64,000 nucleotides of DNA from Bagarius yarrelli (taxonomy: Eukaryota > Chordata > Actinopteri > Siluriformes > Sisoridae). Shown one piece after another: positions 42,118 to 55,100 of the stretch. Location: the NCBI GenBank assembly GCA_005784505.1, contig VCAZ01000001.1, forward strand, positions 1,189,001 to 1,253,000. The letters run 5' to 3'. Position 1 is the first letter of the stretch. Each line of letters starts with the position of its first letter. The position numbers were made by a program, and so were the translations under genes. A model generated the notes under the pieces. That model was not told where the DNA came from. It worked only from the letters and a program-made list of their open reading frames with translations, and searched no databases.

Positions 42118-42263
42118 CAAAATGTGACTTCTGTTTGCTGGTTTCTATGATAAACCCAAAAATATGTAGCAGCGATCGGTGCTACTAACAAAAGAAACAC
42201 CAATCTGAACAGTCCAAACTTTCCAAAGACAGAAAATACTTTTAATTTTTTAATAAGATTCAT
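42118..42263 (-). pseudogene. b4galnt3: b4galnt3-like first coding exon (signal anchor)
   Basis: 146 bases from ATG at 42,263 to donor TTTTG|GTGAGT. Reads MNLIKKLKVFSVFGKFGLFR, LVFLLLVAPIAATYFWVYHR, NQQTEVTF: a basic cytoplasmic head, about 16 hydrophobic residues, then a lumenal stem, as in type II Golgi enzymes. Assignment rests on topology, orientation and position, not on sequence identity. Confidence 0.6.
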
Positions 42264-42350
42264 AATATATAGCTGCTAAAAGAACGCTACTATATTCTGT
42301 TGTCAGGTGTTGCCCTATGTTTCATCTGGTGATGCAACAATGTGGAAGAT

Positions 42351-42372
42351 GTGTGTGTGTGTGTGTGTGTGT
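42351..42372. repeat. (GT)n microsatellite
   Basis: GT run upstream of the pseudogene's first exon (within its intron side), next to a G homopolymer. Confidence 0.9.
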
Positions 42373-43077
42373 TGGGGGGGCCCTTAAGCTCCACCTTTCA
42401 TCTGTTTCTAGCACTAAAAAAAGTATTAATGGGTTTGGGTTCCTAAACAAGTTTTTTGAGAAACCAGTCTACTGAACAAAACACGATGCATGAGGGTGTG
42501 TGAGAAATTAGTGAAAAAAATGTCAGTAGTTCCCAAAACCTGTTTTGCAATGAAGTTATACCTCAGAAAAGTGTTTAAAAAATAGATTTATACATAGTTT
42601 AAAACAGGACAATTTCTGTATTTCAGTTTTTCTGACACACCCAAACCAGTTAATCAGCATTTCTCTGTTTTTAAATGTTGAGTTAATGTTGAGTTTCACC
42701 CTAAAATCGGTTGTGTTTCTACAGAACTTCAAAGAAATAAAAGTATTTGCATAACACAAAAACTTTTTCAACTTAACAATTACTTTATTTGACCACACCC
42801 TGTTTAGACTAATAAAAAAACTTGTGGGCCCCTTTTTTGGACATATTGCTCTGATTGATGGTAATAACATAAAGAATGAACATACTAGTCCTCAGTTATG
42901 TATTAATACGGGTATATAAGAAGATGACTGGTGAACATCTTAATAATAATAGTAATAAACCTTAAATATTTGCTAATAAACAGTTACATATCTAGGCTCA
43001 GGGATGACCTAGTGAACCTCTTACAGTGGCATAGAAATTTATTTTAATATACAGCAAATGCAACACAGTATAAGTGG

Positions 43078-43262
43078 AAGTGGTGGCTTAGTGGTTAAGA
43101 TGTTGGACTGATACCAGAAAGACCAGCGTTCGATTCCCAGCGCCAGCAAGCCACCACTGTGGGCCCTTGAGCAAGGCTCTTAACCCCCAATTGCTCAGTT
43201 GTATAAAATAAATAAATAAATGTAATTCGCTCTGGATAAGGACGTCTGGTAAATGTGTAAAA
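43078..43262 (+). repeat. SINE family B, full length
   Basis: GTGGTGGCTTAGTGGTTAAG, B box GCGTTCGATTCCCAG, GAGCAAGGCTCTTAACCCCC, CAATTGCTCAGTTGTATAAA, CGCTCTGGATAAGGACGTCT and tail. Confidence 0.88.
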
Positions 43263-44464
43263 TAAAACATTGTCATGCAAGTTCAGTTATGGTTACTCAC
43301 TTATTTAGTTACTATCCCAAAAGTAATTCTCCATCTAACCACATGATGGTGAAAGAGATTAGGTAAATGGTTAAGACAGAAGTTAGTGTCAGATTTTTAA
43401 TGTCTGCTACTTCGATAATGCTCCGAATAAAGTTATAGTTTGTAGTTTTATACTCATACAGTATAAAGTAACACATTTACCCCAGTCAGGACTACTGTGG
43501 TTGCAGGAGCCGATTCTGGGAATCTGGGAATTAGCCTTAATCAGTTTCTTCAATCCTAATAAGTATTTTAGTGAGTTTACCATGAGAACCCAGAGATGAT
43601 GTTACTACTCACAGTAATACTTTTATATTCTTGTTACCCAAGCCAGGTGTCTCTGATTTGGACGTTGTATTGCTTGTCCCCTTAATTCTATTGTAAAGCA
43701 ATTCTACTTTAGTCAAAGGCACCATGTACAAAATACATTCTTATTATTCAACACACACCCAGAATAGAGAGACAATTAATGTGCAGATAAGAATAACATC
43801 TGGGTAAAGTATACTAGCGTTATCTTCCTATTGTTACAGAAAGCCGTTTGTCCAGGTTTATCCAAATTCCACGAAAGAAAAAAAATCCTGTTTAATCTCA
43901 GATGATAAAACACGGTAAAGCTTGATAGCTCACACTTTCTGTTATTTAAATCTCATTGTTCCCTTTTCTTTATTCATGTAACACAGCAGATGAGAATGCC
44001 AAGCTGTTTCCATGGAAACAAGGTGAATTCAGGAGTTCCCAACCCTAAGCAAAGCGTGCAATTCCAGTCATCACATGTGAGAATAAAAAAAAAAAAAATG
44101 ACATTGCATTATCATTAGCGGTACAGCAGGTGTTTCCTAAGAATTTCACACAGGCGCTTCGGATGATTTTTATAGGTTTTATCTTTTTTATTAAAACATC
44201 CTTTTCTTAGCTTTTCCCAACATTTATAGGATCTCATCCCTGTCATGGAATCTATAGGAATCACAGTAATTTCTTTTCCACACTCTTTAATTGTACTGTA
44301 CCAGCGTCATATTATTAAAATAATATAAACAGTCAATTCTTCTCGAATAAATGGTCCAATGTAAATTCGATATTTCCATTTCATACTAACGTTTACAAAC
44401 ACTGTAGGGTGCCATGGATCTGTTATCAGTGATGGACCACGAACCCTTTGTTATTCATGTTAAA

Positions 44465-44860
44465 ATCTTCAATTCAATTCAGTTTTATTTCTTTGGCGCT
44501 TTTTACAATGGTGTTTGTCACAAAGCAGAAGAAATTATAAGATGAAAATGAATCAGAAATCAGTTTGTCCCTGATTAGCAAGCCGGCGGCGACGGTGGCA
44601 AGAAACTCCCTGAGACGGAAAAAAGAAAAAACCTTGAGAGGAACCAGACTCAACATAGAACCCGTCCTCATTTGGGTGAAAAACAGGAAGCAGGAATTAC
44701 GTAGTTACACTGTGTGTGTGAGCAACTTAAATCATACGTCCTCAAAGAACAGCTGGAACGTCTTTATGGCAGAGTGGAAACGTCCTCGGTCACCCAGGTG
44801 ATGGATGTGATCATCAACTAGAGGCGGGTCACAGGGAAGGGTCCAAGAGGTCCGGAGTGG
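44465..44860 (+). repeat. Dispersed fish repeat, left part
   Basis: TTCAATTCAATTCAGTTTTA, TTGGCGCTTTTTACAATGGT, GCGGCGACGGTGGCAAGAAA, ACCTTGAGAGGAACCAGACT and CCCGTCCTCATTTGGGTGAA are blocks I recall from a high-copy repeat in ostariophysan genomes. Related to 7,420-7,930. Confidence 0.6.
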
Positions 44861-45237
44861 GGATGGGGTCTGGCATAAGATTTTTTAATTGGCTTTGGGA
44901 TTTACACACCAGGGAATATAAATAAACCAACACACATACTGTAATAAGGAACAACACAATAGTATACACACATCCATACCTCACAATATACTGCAAGTGC
45001 AAGTAATATAGAGCTGAACTTCTATAATCTATAATACATGTAATCTATAATATAACAACCGACCGATAATTAAGTAGCTCAAGTTTAATTGCGTAAATTT
45101 AACTGCGTAAACAGTAGCTCAGTAATGCAGTCGCACTGTGTAGCGGAAAGTAATGAGTCAATGAACGAATAAATCTGTGTTAAAAAACTGTTATGGTGTC
45201 TGTTAGTATCGGTTTAGACAGTCTTATAGGAGACCCT

Positions 45238-45240
<3 letters not shown>

Positions 45241-45277
<37 letters not shown>
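45241..45277. repeat. (GA)n microsatellite
   Basis: Uninterrupted GA run of 18 units. Confidence 0.95.
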
Positions 45278-45280
<3 letters not shown>

Positions 45281-45727
45281 CTCTTTTAGAAAACCTGCTG
45301 AATAAATGCGGGGCCAATTAGAAAGTAATCAGGATTTGCACATAATTGCTTTGAAGTATCGGTGATGTGACGCCGATAACACTGTTTACTGCTTTTCCCT
45401 TTCTGTTGCCAGTTTTACTTGATCATTAGGTCAGAAATTTAAGGTCAGTTAAAACCTCACAACTTACTAGAAATACATGATGCTATGATCCTTGTGCCTG
45501 ATTGGACAGGACAGGTTGGGATTTAGCTGATCGATGTGCATAATTGTTTCACACAAGAACTGTGCTTGGAACAGTTTCTTTTAAGTTCTATAGCATTTAC
45601 TTGCTTTTAGAACACAGTTTACATTTACAGAACTCCAGTCTTTCTGTTATCAGTCCAACAACTTCCCACAAAGAAAAATCACACAGCCTCTTTTCATAAA
45701 AGTCAATAGTTCTTAGCATGTCCTGGC

Positions 45728-45730
<3 letters not shown>

Positions 45731-45779
<49 letters not shown>
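45731..45779. repeat. (AT)n microsatellite
   Basis: Uninterrupted AT run of about 24 units. The IYIYIY open frame across it is an artefact. Confidence 0.95.
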
Positions 45780-45780
<1 letters not shown>

Positions 45781-46279
45781 CCTACTGTCAAATCTGGCAC
45801 AATGATCATAGCAACATGTATTTCTAGTTAGTTGTGAGGTGTTAGTGTTCAAGTAAAATGATCAAGTAACATATATAATATATATAATAATGTTCAAGTT
45901 CAAATACATATATAGACATAAATATTTATATATGATTTAACAGATCATAAATATTGTAAATTTATGCTTTTAAGATCTTTCCATAAATCCACAGGCCAAG
46001 CCAAGCATGGAGGGAGGAACTGGAGGAGGTGCTGGACAGCGAATGCTCCATATGGCATGCTCATAGCAAGGTAAATGGGGTGCATATTTTTGTCCTGAAG
46101 GCCAGAATCCAGCACAGCTTGATTTCCCTGCTGGAACATAAGCAATAAACCTGATAATTAAACAATGACTAGATTCAGGTGTGTTTCAGCTAGAAAATCA
46201 CTAAATCCTGCGGATGTCTGGCCCTTCAGGCCTGGTGTATTTCTCTACACAGTGCATACAATTAAAGTGTGAAACCATA

Positions 46280-46740
46280 TACAGTGCTTCCAGAAATTGC
46301 CCACCAATCAATCATTGGTTGATTTTACTGTGTGCTTCAGTGGTTCTCCTCAATAATTGGCTTCTAATTAGCTTCATTCATTTTGCATGTGATAGCAACC
46401 AGCTTTCCAGTTTCTCCTGCTAAAAAACAACCCAGGAGCATAATGCTACTGCTTCTATGCCTAATGGAAGGAACATGGTTCTTATACGGGGGTTGTTTTG
46501 CTCGAAACATAATGCGTTGGCTTTATACCAAATAGCCCAACATTATAGCCTCATCAGAACACAAATCTTATTCGCAAATGCTCTCAGATTGTCTTGCCCA
46601 GGAAAATAGTTTGGCCTGATCTTTCTGGTGTCTGAGCCAATATTTTTTTCTACTTTCCATTTGTAATGAACTTCACAATGTTCCTAAAGCTTTGCTCTTG
46701 AAAAGTAAACATGATGTCCTTTTTACAATAAAGGGGGTAA
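46280..46740 (-). mobile_element. Possible Tc1-like relic
   Basis: The text around AGCCTCATCAGAACACAAAT, CTCAGATTGTCTTGCCCAGG and TGATCTTTCTGGTGTCTGAG loosely resembles an antisense transposase region, but no ends or frame survive. Confidence 0.35.
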
Positions 46741-46796
46741 GTTTGATTACTTATTAAAACTTTTTTTATTACTTTGAGCTTAAATACTCAAGGGAA

Positions 46797-46975
46797 GTGA
46801 GAAGTGGTGGCCCATGGTTAAGGTGTTGGACTGCCAATCTGATGATTGTGGGTTCGATTCCACTGTTGGGCTCTTGAGCAAGGCCCTTAACCCCTAATTG
46901 CTCAGTTGTATAAAAGAGATAAATGTAAGTCGCTCTGGATAAAGGCCTCTGTCAAACGCTGTAAATGTAAATACT
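46797..46975 (+). repeat. SINE family B
   Basis: GAAGTGGTGGCCCATGGTTA, GGGTTCGATTCCACTGTTGG (small internal deletion), GAGCAAGGCCCTTAACCCCT, AGTCGCTCTGGATAAAGGCC and tail. Confidence 0.85.
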
Positions 46976-47949
46976 CCACTATAGCGTCACTTTATTACAA
47001 TCATATAGTCTATCATTTTAATATACAGTACCTACATTTGCATATTTCCTACAGCAACAAAAGACACTGTTTGTAAAACACAGTCTGCTTATTTATTAAA
47101 TTTACAATTTAGTTATAGTTTTATTGTAGCAATAAAACTGCTGAATGACTTTTACATGTACAAAAAATTGCCTGGGATACGTTTATCCTATAGTAGTTGC
47201 AGATATAAGCATGTACCATAATGCAGATAGGGACCCATAAAATACTACAACAGACCAGGCTTCTAAAACAGATCTTCTGCTGCGGCTTATCAAACTACAC
47301 GTGTTTCTGCCTGTTTTGCTGAAGAATCAGAGAAAAGCTCCAGGTTTAGAGAGATTATAGCACAGAACTTTGAGCACAGCGCATAGAGTTGTCATATCTC
47401 AATATTAAAATCACAGCATTCCTGTTCATTAACTGCTTTATCCTCATTAGGGTTGTGGTAGATCAGTGCAATTTTGGCATGACTGGTTGATAAGCAAGAG
47501 ATTTCCCTCTGGATGATTCAGGTTCCTCTCCTTGATTTCAGTTAGAAAGATGCACCAGTTCAATTATTGTCCCTGTTCAAACATACTGATGTAAAATCTT
47601 TAAATTATTTTATTTTAAGCTGTTATCTAATTATTTATGGTCAACTATTTAAACGTAACATTGTAAGCAATAAATATTGTGTAATTTACATTCGATTATA
47701 CTTGATCAAAGGTTTTATCCTAGAAATGAGCTAAAATGCGTGTATAAACCATTTTGGTCCTGGGTTAATTGCATTTTTTTGGGTTACACAGCCATTACAG
47801 CTCTGCACCACTGAACACATTAAAACAATTCTGTTTTTGTAGTTGGAGCTTTAATTTCATTGTAGTTAACTGCAGGGACTGCAGGCTAAAATTAAAGACA
47901 GAAGGGTTATTCTTCATTGGCACATTGCTGATTAGTAAAAATAAAGGAG

Positions 47950-48201
47950 TGGATGGGGTTTAGTGTTGAGTCCACACGCTGTTCGGTGGTTGGCCGCTGT
48001 GCTGATCATCCGCCCTCTCCTCCTACTACAGCTCCTCCTCTTCCTCTCTCATACTCTGGTGCTGATCCTCCGCATCAGCACAGGAATCCGCATCCTTACA
48101 CAGCCAGAGACAGAGAGAGGGCACGGGCAAATACTCACGTCCCTCTCTAAATCTCCCCGACCCTCTTTAAAAGCACCCATTTCAGACATTAGCTGTTAGC
48201 G
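47950..48201 (+). promoter_or_regulatory. iqsec3: Probable iqsec3 5' UTR / C-rich promoter-proximal region
   Basis: Base composition shifts from AT-rich to C/CT-rich with several CG dinucleotides immediately before the iqsec3 ATG and continuing through exon 1. No TATA box is obvious. The transcription start cannot be placed. Confidence 0.4.
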
Positions 48202-48713
48202 ATGGAGAGTTTGCTGGACAACCCTATGAAAGCCGTGCTTTATCTCAAAGAGCTGACGACCATCGTTCAAAACCAACAGAGCCTCATACAGACCCAACGG
48301 CAGAGAATCGACGATCTCGAACGGAAGGTGCAGGACCTGATTGGAGAAAACCGGCGCCTGAGAGAGCCGCATCAGCACCACCAACATCAGCAGCCGCAGC
48401 ATCAGCACCCACCGCCTCCTCCACCGAGAAGCAGCAGCCCAGCACCACCGTCCGGGCCGCATCCTTCACCTGCCGGAGCTCCGAGCCAGGCTCCGCAGCA
48501 TCACCCTCCTCCGCCGGTTCATCACCACAACCCTCATCATCATCATCCCTCTCCGCCGCGACAGCTGCAGCTTGTTCCCGCTGCCCCACCGTGCAGCTCC
48601 GGATCTCCGCCTGCGGAGCGGGAGGAGCACGCAAGAAGCCCGCGTTGCAGGTCACTGGTACCGCAGCCGCCGGTGAGCCTCTGCCGCTCGGCCGGACTCG
48701 CCAGAAAAGCCGA
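48202..48713 (+). CDS. iqsec3: iqsec3 coding exon 1
   Basis: 512 bases, 170 residues plus two bases of codon 171; donor CCGA|GTAAGT. Coiled coil at about 12-54, then HQHHQHQQPQHQHPPPPPP and HHHNPHHHHPSPP tracts, and a Ser/Arg-rich end (LCRSAGLARKA). A GT at 48,673 was considered as donor but would not give the conserved E-N-x-T-V-L-H junction. Open frames on the opposite strand are shadows of this GC-rich exon. Confidence 0.9.
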
Positions 48714-49105
48714 GTAAGTCAAAGTCACAGTTTTCCCCTCCCACGTCATTGTAATTCCTCCCACGCAAAGCCTTTTCCAACCTCGAGCCCTGCGTTTTTG
48801 CCTCGGCTTGACAAGCTTGATGTTTATTTAAAGCCTCCCAATGCTGAGTAATCGCAAAAAACAAACAGTTATATGTATTTTCCAGCTTCACTTTGCAATA
48901 TGTATTTTTCCGTGTATTTATTTAATAGGACAATTAAGACCCTGTTAATTCAGCACTCAGTGCGTTATTTCCACGCATGGGGAGCTTGCAGTATGAAGCA
49001 GAAGTCATAAACGCTTAATAATTAATGCTACAGCACAATGTGACTCCAGCACACAGTTTACTCTTAAAAGCACTTTCACTTTCTCAAACATCAAGTATTA
49101 ATGTT

Positions 49106-49140
<35 letters not shown>

Positions 49141-52100
49141 AATATTGTAGATTAGATATTGTAGATTATTTGTAATATATTTTTATTATACAATATTATA
49201 TTATATTGTTATAATATTAATAATAATAATACATTGAAGCTTTCAGACGCACAACATTTAAAAAGCATGCATTGGAGTTGATGCGTTCGTTACTGCATGC
49301 AAAGTTGATTAAGTTACTAATAATTAATTACTATAAATTGATACATGCTGTGTATTAAAGATTTTTTATTGAGTTGTAGTTATATATTACTTATTAAACA
49401 GCAACTCATTATTCTGATGTTTGTCATTAATCCCAGACGTTAATTTCTGTTCTTTCATTCTTGTCTTTCGAGCTTTAATGATGCTACTTTCATAATAATT
49501 AGGAAACGACTCTATAATAATAACTTTAAATGTACTACTATATACAGTAATTCTAAAATTGCTATCACATTTATTTAAATGCAAAAGAATCTGTTCTAAT
49601 GACATTATGCAAAAATGATGTAGGAAAGAAAAAGGAATCGTTGAGGATTATTTGATAAATAAATAAAACTTTCCGCTTCATTTTTGTGATAGTAGCCAAA
49701 TATTGGTTCGTTCTCCCAGGACAGAATGTGACCTTGAATATGTTTGATTAAAGAATAATTAAAGATAGAACTTTTAAATAATACTAAAGTTACAGTATTG
49801 TATAAACTTTAGTTTTGGCATAAATTGACTTTCAGTGAGAAATGAAGCGGTTTACAGTTCAGTGAAGGTCTTTATATGAGGGTTAATAGTTTTTATTATC
49901 ATTTATGACAAATACAGTGGAACCTTATTTCATACAGTGGAACTTTATTTTATCCCTGGCAATTTTTATGAAATGGATTCTAAAACTTAAGTAAAAAAAA
50001 AAAAAACAACCATATTCCGTTTGGATGTACTTGTTTATGAAGACAATCATAAGCAAAAACGAAAAAATACACAGACAAAATACAGCACAAAACTGATATA
50101 GACAACGTGGCACATTCACAAATAATGCATTGCTTTTGTGTTACTTGTGCTTACTTCTGAATTAAATAGTGCTTACTTTTATTGATGAATTATTCTTAAT
50201 ATTAAATGCTGAATTTGTGCCAGAAGTTAAGAAATTGTAGCCTAACAAAAAAGCAATAAATGCCTCTGCATTAAATTTGCTACACTACGTTTATTTAATT
50301 AAAACAAAAATCCTTTCATTAAAAAAATGTTAAATAATTAAACATGTAGGTATTTAGTGAACAAGTAATTTTCCTATCAGATGGAATGTAAATCTTTCTT
50401 GTATTAAATTTCATTTGTGTTGCAGTTGTTTTCCCCCCGGAAAGCAAACACTGTCACACCGCAACCTTGAGCTCTACACAGTGACATTCATCGCCATCAG
50501 ACAAAATCGCATTGTCTTATTACATCGTTATTCTGTCTGCACTGATTTTCATAGAGTTTTTTTTTTCTCAAACTCAGAGTTTTACTTAAAGTAAATTTAA
50601 ACGATAAATTATTTTCAGCTCAAAGTTCAAGAAGTAATTTTTGGACATACTAAGTCTATATGGATCTCCATTTTTCTTTTACGGTATACTGAATGTTTGT
50701 AACTTATTAAATAAATGACTTGCTAGTTCATACCAAAGGCATTTATACATTGCATTGGGAATAAACTTAAATTCCTAAATATTCTGAAATACTCAAAAAA
50801 AAATACGTTATTGAATTTATTGAGGTCATCCAATTAAAACGCAGATAGAACCATTATAAAAATAACATTTTACAGACCTAATAAAAATGTTGCTTATGTT
50901 TTACATTTATAGCATTTGGCTATAGAGGGACTACCATTTATATATTTAATACCACTGAGCAACTAAGTGCCTTGCCCAGCGGCCCGGTGGTGGTAGCTTG
51001 GTGGTGCTGGAAATCAAACTCAGATCTTCCAATTAGCAGCTCCACACCTTGACCACTGTGCCACCACTTATATGATAATATGACTGTATTTGATATGCAA
51101 TACTGTATATGATTCAGTAAGTCCAAAATTATATTGATTAAACACCCCCCCCATCTCTCTCTTTCTCTCAGTAGAACATTCCTACTTTATTGTGTACCAC
51201 TAAAGTTACGTGGAACAGCAACGTCTCACAGTGTAAATGTCTTTTCTCTTGTACTAAACTCAAGTTATCATGATTTTTATTTTTTGCAGTGTAGCAGCAT
51301 TGAGGTGTGGTCATGTATTACATATTTACTCACAGGTGGTGATAGACATCTTTAGCACACACACACACACACGTACATATATAATTTATATGTATATAGT
51401 ATATGGATGTGCATAGAGTTGGTAGCTCAGGGATTAGGGTATTGGACTGCTGACTGGATGATTGTGATAACCACTAAGTTACAGCCTGCTGGGCTCCTGA
51501 GAAAAGCCCTTAAACTCCAAAGTGTCTGTCAATTGTGGGCAGGAAGTGGTGGCTTAGTGGTTAAGGTGTTAATGCTGATAGAAGAAAGACCAGGATTTGA
51601 TTCCCAGCATCACCAAGCCACTACTGTGGGCCCCTGAGCAAGGCCCACATTTGCTCAGTTGTATAGAAACGAGTTGTATAGAAGTCGCTCTGGAAAGCGT
51701 GTCTGCCAAATGCTGTAAATGTAAATGACTTTGATATTTGTTCCTAAATGAATACATAAAAATGATTTTTATAAATACAATGTAAACATTTTCCACTTAT
51801 CTGACATTTGTTAGGGTCGTACGGTGGACCTGCTACTCCAGCTACTAAAGGTCGGTTATATTAAAATACACACCTTCTCCCCTAATTTCATTGGAACAAT
51901 TTTAATATAACGATAGAAGTCTATGGTTTATGGTATATAGTTAATGCAGCCCCTGCAACAATTATAAATGGCGCTATAATTTAATCAAATAGCGCTATTA
52001 TATAATGCCTTTATAGAAGCATGCGTTAAAGTCCGTAGCAAAGTCTTCATCAGGAACCAAAGCAACAATAATTGGTAACATTAAAAAAACTAAAGAAAAT

Positions 52101-55100
52101 TAAAATCCATTACATAAAAATAAAAATTTCAATGCACTGAATTGTAAGTGCTTGTAAATGAATCTGAATAAACCTTCGTTATTAGACTATTTTTGCTTCA
52201 GACAGGAAAAGTGTGGAAATGCATGCCACACTCGCCTCCTCAGAAAGCCCACAGATGTTTCATTTTCTTCCTGGAGCACCAGCAAGAATTAATAGATGTT
52301 CCCATTTTAAGCTGAGACACACACACACCCACACTCTCTGAGATGAAAGGTGGAGAAAGGTGAAATAGAGAAGTGAAACGATAACATGGGTCAGTTTCAT
52401 GCCTGGTTTTGTGGTGTGAAGTGGATCTGACACATGTTAATTAGGTTGTAAAACCTATTATTGGCCACTTATTAAAATATTTACTATAGCATCATTCGTC
52501 AAGATTGCTAAACTGTGGTACTTCCGTTCAATTTAATAGACAACTAAATTATCTGTAATAGATAGATTATAGATTATCTGTATCTGTGTTTGATAAAGCC
52601 ACACTGGTCATGGAAATTCGTTTTTGTCCTTAGTTTCTTGTTTTTCTTTGTATTAGACTTCTACTGTAGTCCAGACTAGTGTACAGACAAAGTGTGCCAT
52701 TACTTTTAAATGTTAAATTAATTGTATATATTTATATAACATTAACATTGATAATGAGATTCTTCTTCTCACAGAATACAATATTTATTTATTTTTTAAC
52801 TACAATTTAATTTAGGCCATATATACAAGTACTGTTATACATTTAAATGAATCGTCTTTATATAATAAATTAATTGGGGTTTTTTTTGTTTTTGTTTATT
52901 TTTAAATCTAAATTTAGGTAAATTTTTTAAAGATGTGTTTTTATCAGTGGGGTTTTTATTGTTATGTAAGTTTATCACGCATGCTAATGACCTAAGCTAT
53001 AACTTAGGACTATAATAATTTTTTTGTTGATATTTCAAAAAAATCATTTATTCCAATATCACAAAAAATTGGCTTTACGTTCACCAACTTAAACAAATAA
53101 CTAGTGACAATACATTACAACCAATCACAAATACATGCCCTTTTTTTCTAATCTGGTCATAAAAAAACATAGAATTACAGTGAACAAGAATAGAATAGAA
53201 TAGAATAGAATAGAATAGAATAGAATAGAATAGAACTAATAATAGTGTACAATTTTAGCATTTTAATTGTGTAATAAAAAGTATGTATAGAGTTACTTCT
53301 CGTTTCTCCCTTTCTGTCTCTCTTAGTGTATTTTGCCAGTGAATGGATTTTGGGTCTGTTTGCCATGCAGAAGCTAGACACGTTTGTCTGATTATAACAG
53401 GACGACTGGCTTCAACTTGCAGGCTACAAAAATTCAAATCATGAATATCCCATTTTGTGTAGAGTGGTTTTAGATTGCTTCATTTCTCTTCTTTTTTTCA
53501 ACAACATCTGCGAATCTCTTGCACATCATTAGCCAAGGCTTGCATAAAGTCCCATATCAGCTCACTGCTGGGTGTCTGCAAGTGTATGTGTGTTTTTGGC
53601 TATGAATTACTTTCAAAGGTGACTGTGCAAAGGTGACTTACAAATCCTGGCAGCATGCCTCGCTGATCTGTATAGACAGCAGGGGGGATGGAGAAAGAGA
53701 AATTGGATGAAGAAAGGGATTGGGGCATGAATGAGAGTAATGAATCCTAAGAGCCACCATGATTGTAAAAATGAGTGTACGTGAAACTCAACATGATGGT
53801 TTAATGAGAAAAAGAGTGTGAAGGATTTGGAGTGGCTTGACATTTGGCATGGCAATGACACAAACATTTACATTTACATTAGCTTCTGACTAGCTTATGA
53901 TGTTTGATGAAACAGGAACTGATGAAACATTCACTGATTTAGGTGGTAGGCATGGTGGAAGTGGGCTGTGGAGGTCAGCCCAGATTTAACCTAGGGGAAC
54001 AATGGGTCATTTGCGGGTTAGCTGGGAGTTATAATAGAGATTTAGGCTATTATCTCACGTAGCCCGGCCTTCAGACTAAAAGCATTGTTTGAACAGCAGA
54101 AAATATGAGTCAGAAATTTCATGTAAATACATGTAAAGCAACTAATCACAGATTTCTTTGTTTAACATCATATTTAGGGGTTTGAGAATAAAAAGATGAT
54201 GCCCCTATGAAGAAAAAGGTTCAGATCAATTAGTGCAAATTAGTGAGTCTATACCTTAAACTTCATTGTCAGAGTTTTACTTTTTTCCATGAAGTAGGTA
54301 TAAAATTACAAAAGCTTTGTTTCCAGGTAAATAATTAAAAAATGACACGTCTCATAGAACTCAAAACCCCAGTGGAACAGAACAGCTTTTTGAATGTATT
54401 TGGATGACAATCGAAAGTGTATCTATAAATAATTCCCCTTTTATATCTGTGTATATAACAAATGTCTAGACAGGAAATTCAATATAGTTTTAATTTGAAG
54501 GCTGTTTTTTTAAAGCTATCAAATGATCACCGAGTTAAGTGCAAAATTGCATATGGCAGGTGCATAGCAATTGTAGTTTTGAGGCATTGTAAAAAAGTGT
54601 TCTAAGTTAATATAGTTAAAAGTCCAAAGCCTTCTTTATGGTTCTTACGTGGTACCAACCATAGTAATCTTATGTGCCTATGTACTGTTTGTATAGAACA
54701 TCCACTTTAAACTAAGTGATTTTTTAAGTGATGAGAACTCCAATATGAAGTGGGTATCAGGGTCAGTGATATGGTAACTGCTACTGGTAAAAGAGAGTAG
54801 CATGTATAGCTTGCTAGTGGAAAAATCAGAAAGGTATCTTAGGTATGCTTATAGTTATATAATGGATAAGAACAATGTACATTGTGTTTTCAGTGCATGC
54901 AGGTACTGGCAAGGAGAGAGCCAGAGGATAAAACCAATATAAAGCCTTAATTGTCTAGTGTTAAGAGGTTAGTTGCAGCTTGACGGATATGGGGTGAATC
55001 TGCCAGGATGATGTTTTTGGCATCTTACTGCCTGCTGCAGTTGTTGATGAGCTAAGTCCCTGACCTTCTTGCTCTCTTGAAACCAATGGATCACAGATGT

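Larger units (their letters stand above)
33062..42263 (-). pseudogene. b4galnt3: b4galnt3-like pseudogene, decayed in place
   Basis: Recognisable minus-strand pieces, 5' to 3': 42263-42118 (start, signal anchor), 39601-39558 (uncertain), 39465-39430, 39334-39239 (PA14 start), 37535-37469, 36834-36700 (linker), 35050-34897, 34773-34716, 34620-34477, 33654-33528 and about 33150-33062 (catalytic). Family features kept are FEDWCGG, IPQTAAS, CDLHIH, GIYKSDMDRIGGMN and WGGEDWELLDR. Intact B4GALNT3 is a Golgi type II membrane enzyme of about 1000 residues that transfers GalNAc to GlcNAc, forming LacdiNAc. Here the copy has an in-frame TGA (35,033-35,031), a frameshift in the CDLHIH exon, a shortened 34,716-34,773 exon, no recognisable rest of PA14 or large middle region, and a SINE at the last acceptor. 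Intron positions are kept, so it is not a processed copy. Whether it is B4GALNT3 or its paralogue B4GALNT4 is judged from recalled motifs; a functional paralogue elsewhere cannot be excluded. Confidence 0.8.
42264..48201. other. Intergenic region between b4galnt3-like pseudogene and iqsec3
   Basis: It contains GT (42,351-42,372), SINE B (43,078-43,262, 46,797-46,975), a dispersed repeat (44,465-44,860), GA (45,241-45,277), AT (45,731-45,779) and a possible Tc1 relic (46,280-46,740). The last 250 bases become C-rich and probably hold the iqsec3 promoter and 5' UTR. Confidence 0.6.

Noticed and set aside
48661..48680. Alternative exon 1 donor CCGCCG|GTGAGC in iqsec3
   Set aside because: Using it breaks the conserved E-N-x-T-V-L-H junction with exon 2; the GTAAGT at 48,714 preserves it.
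48196..48891. Several minus-strand ORFs over iqsec3 exon 1
   Set aside because: GC-rich shadow frames opposite a conserved coding exon; the plus-strand frame has the family motif.
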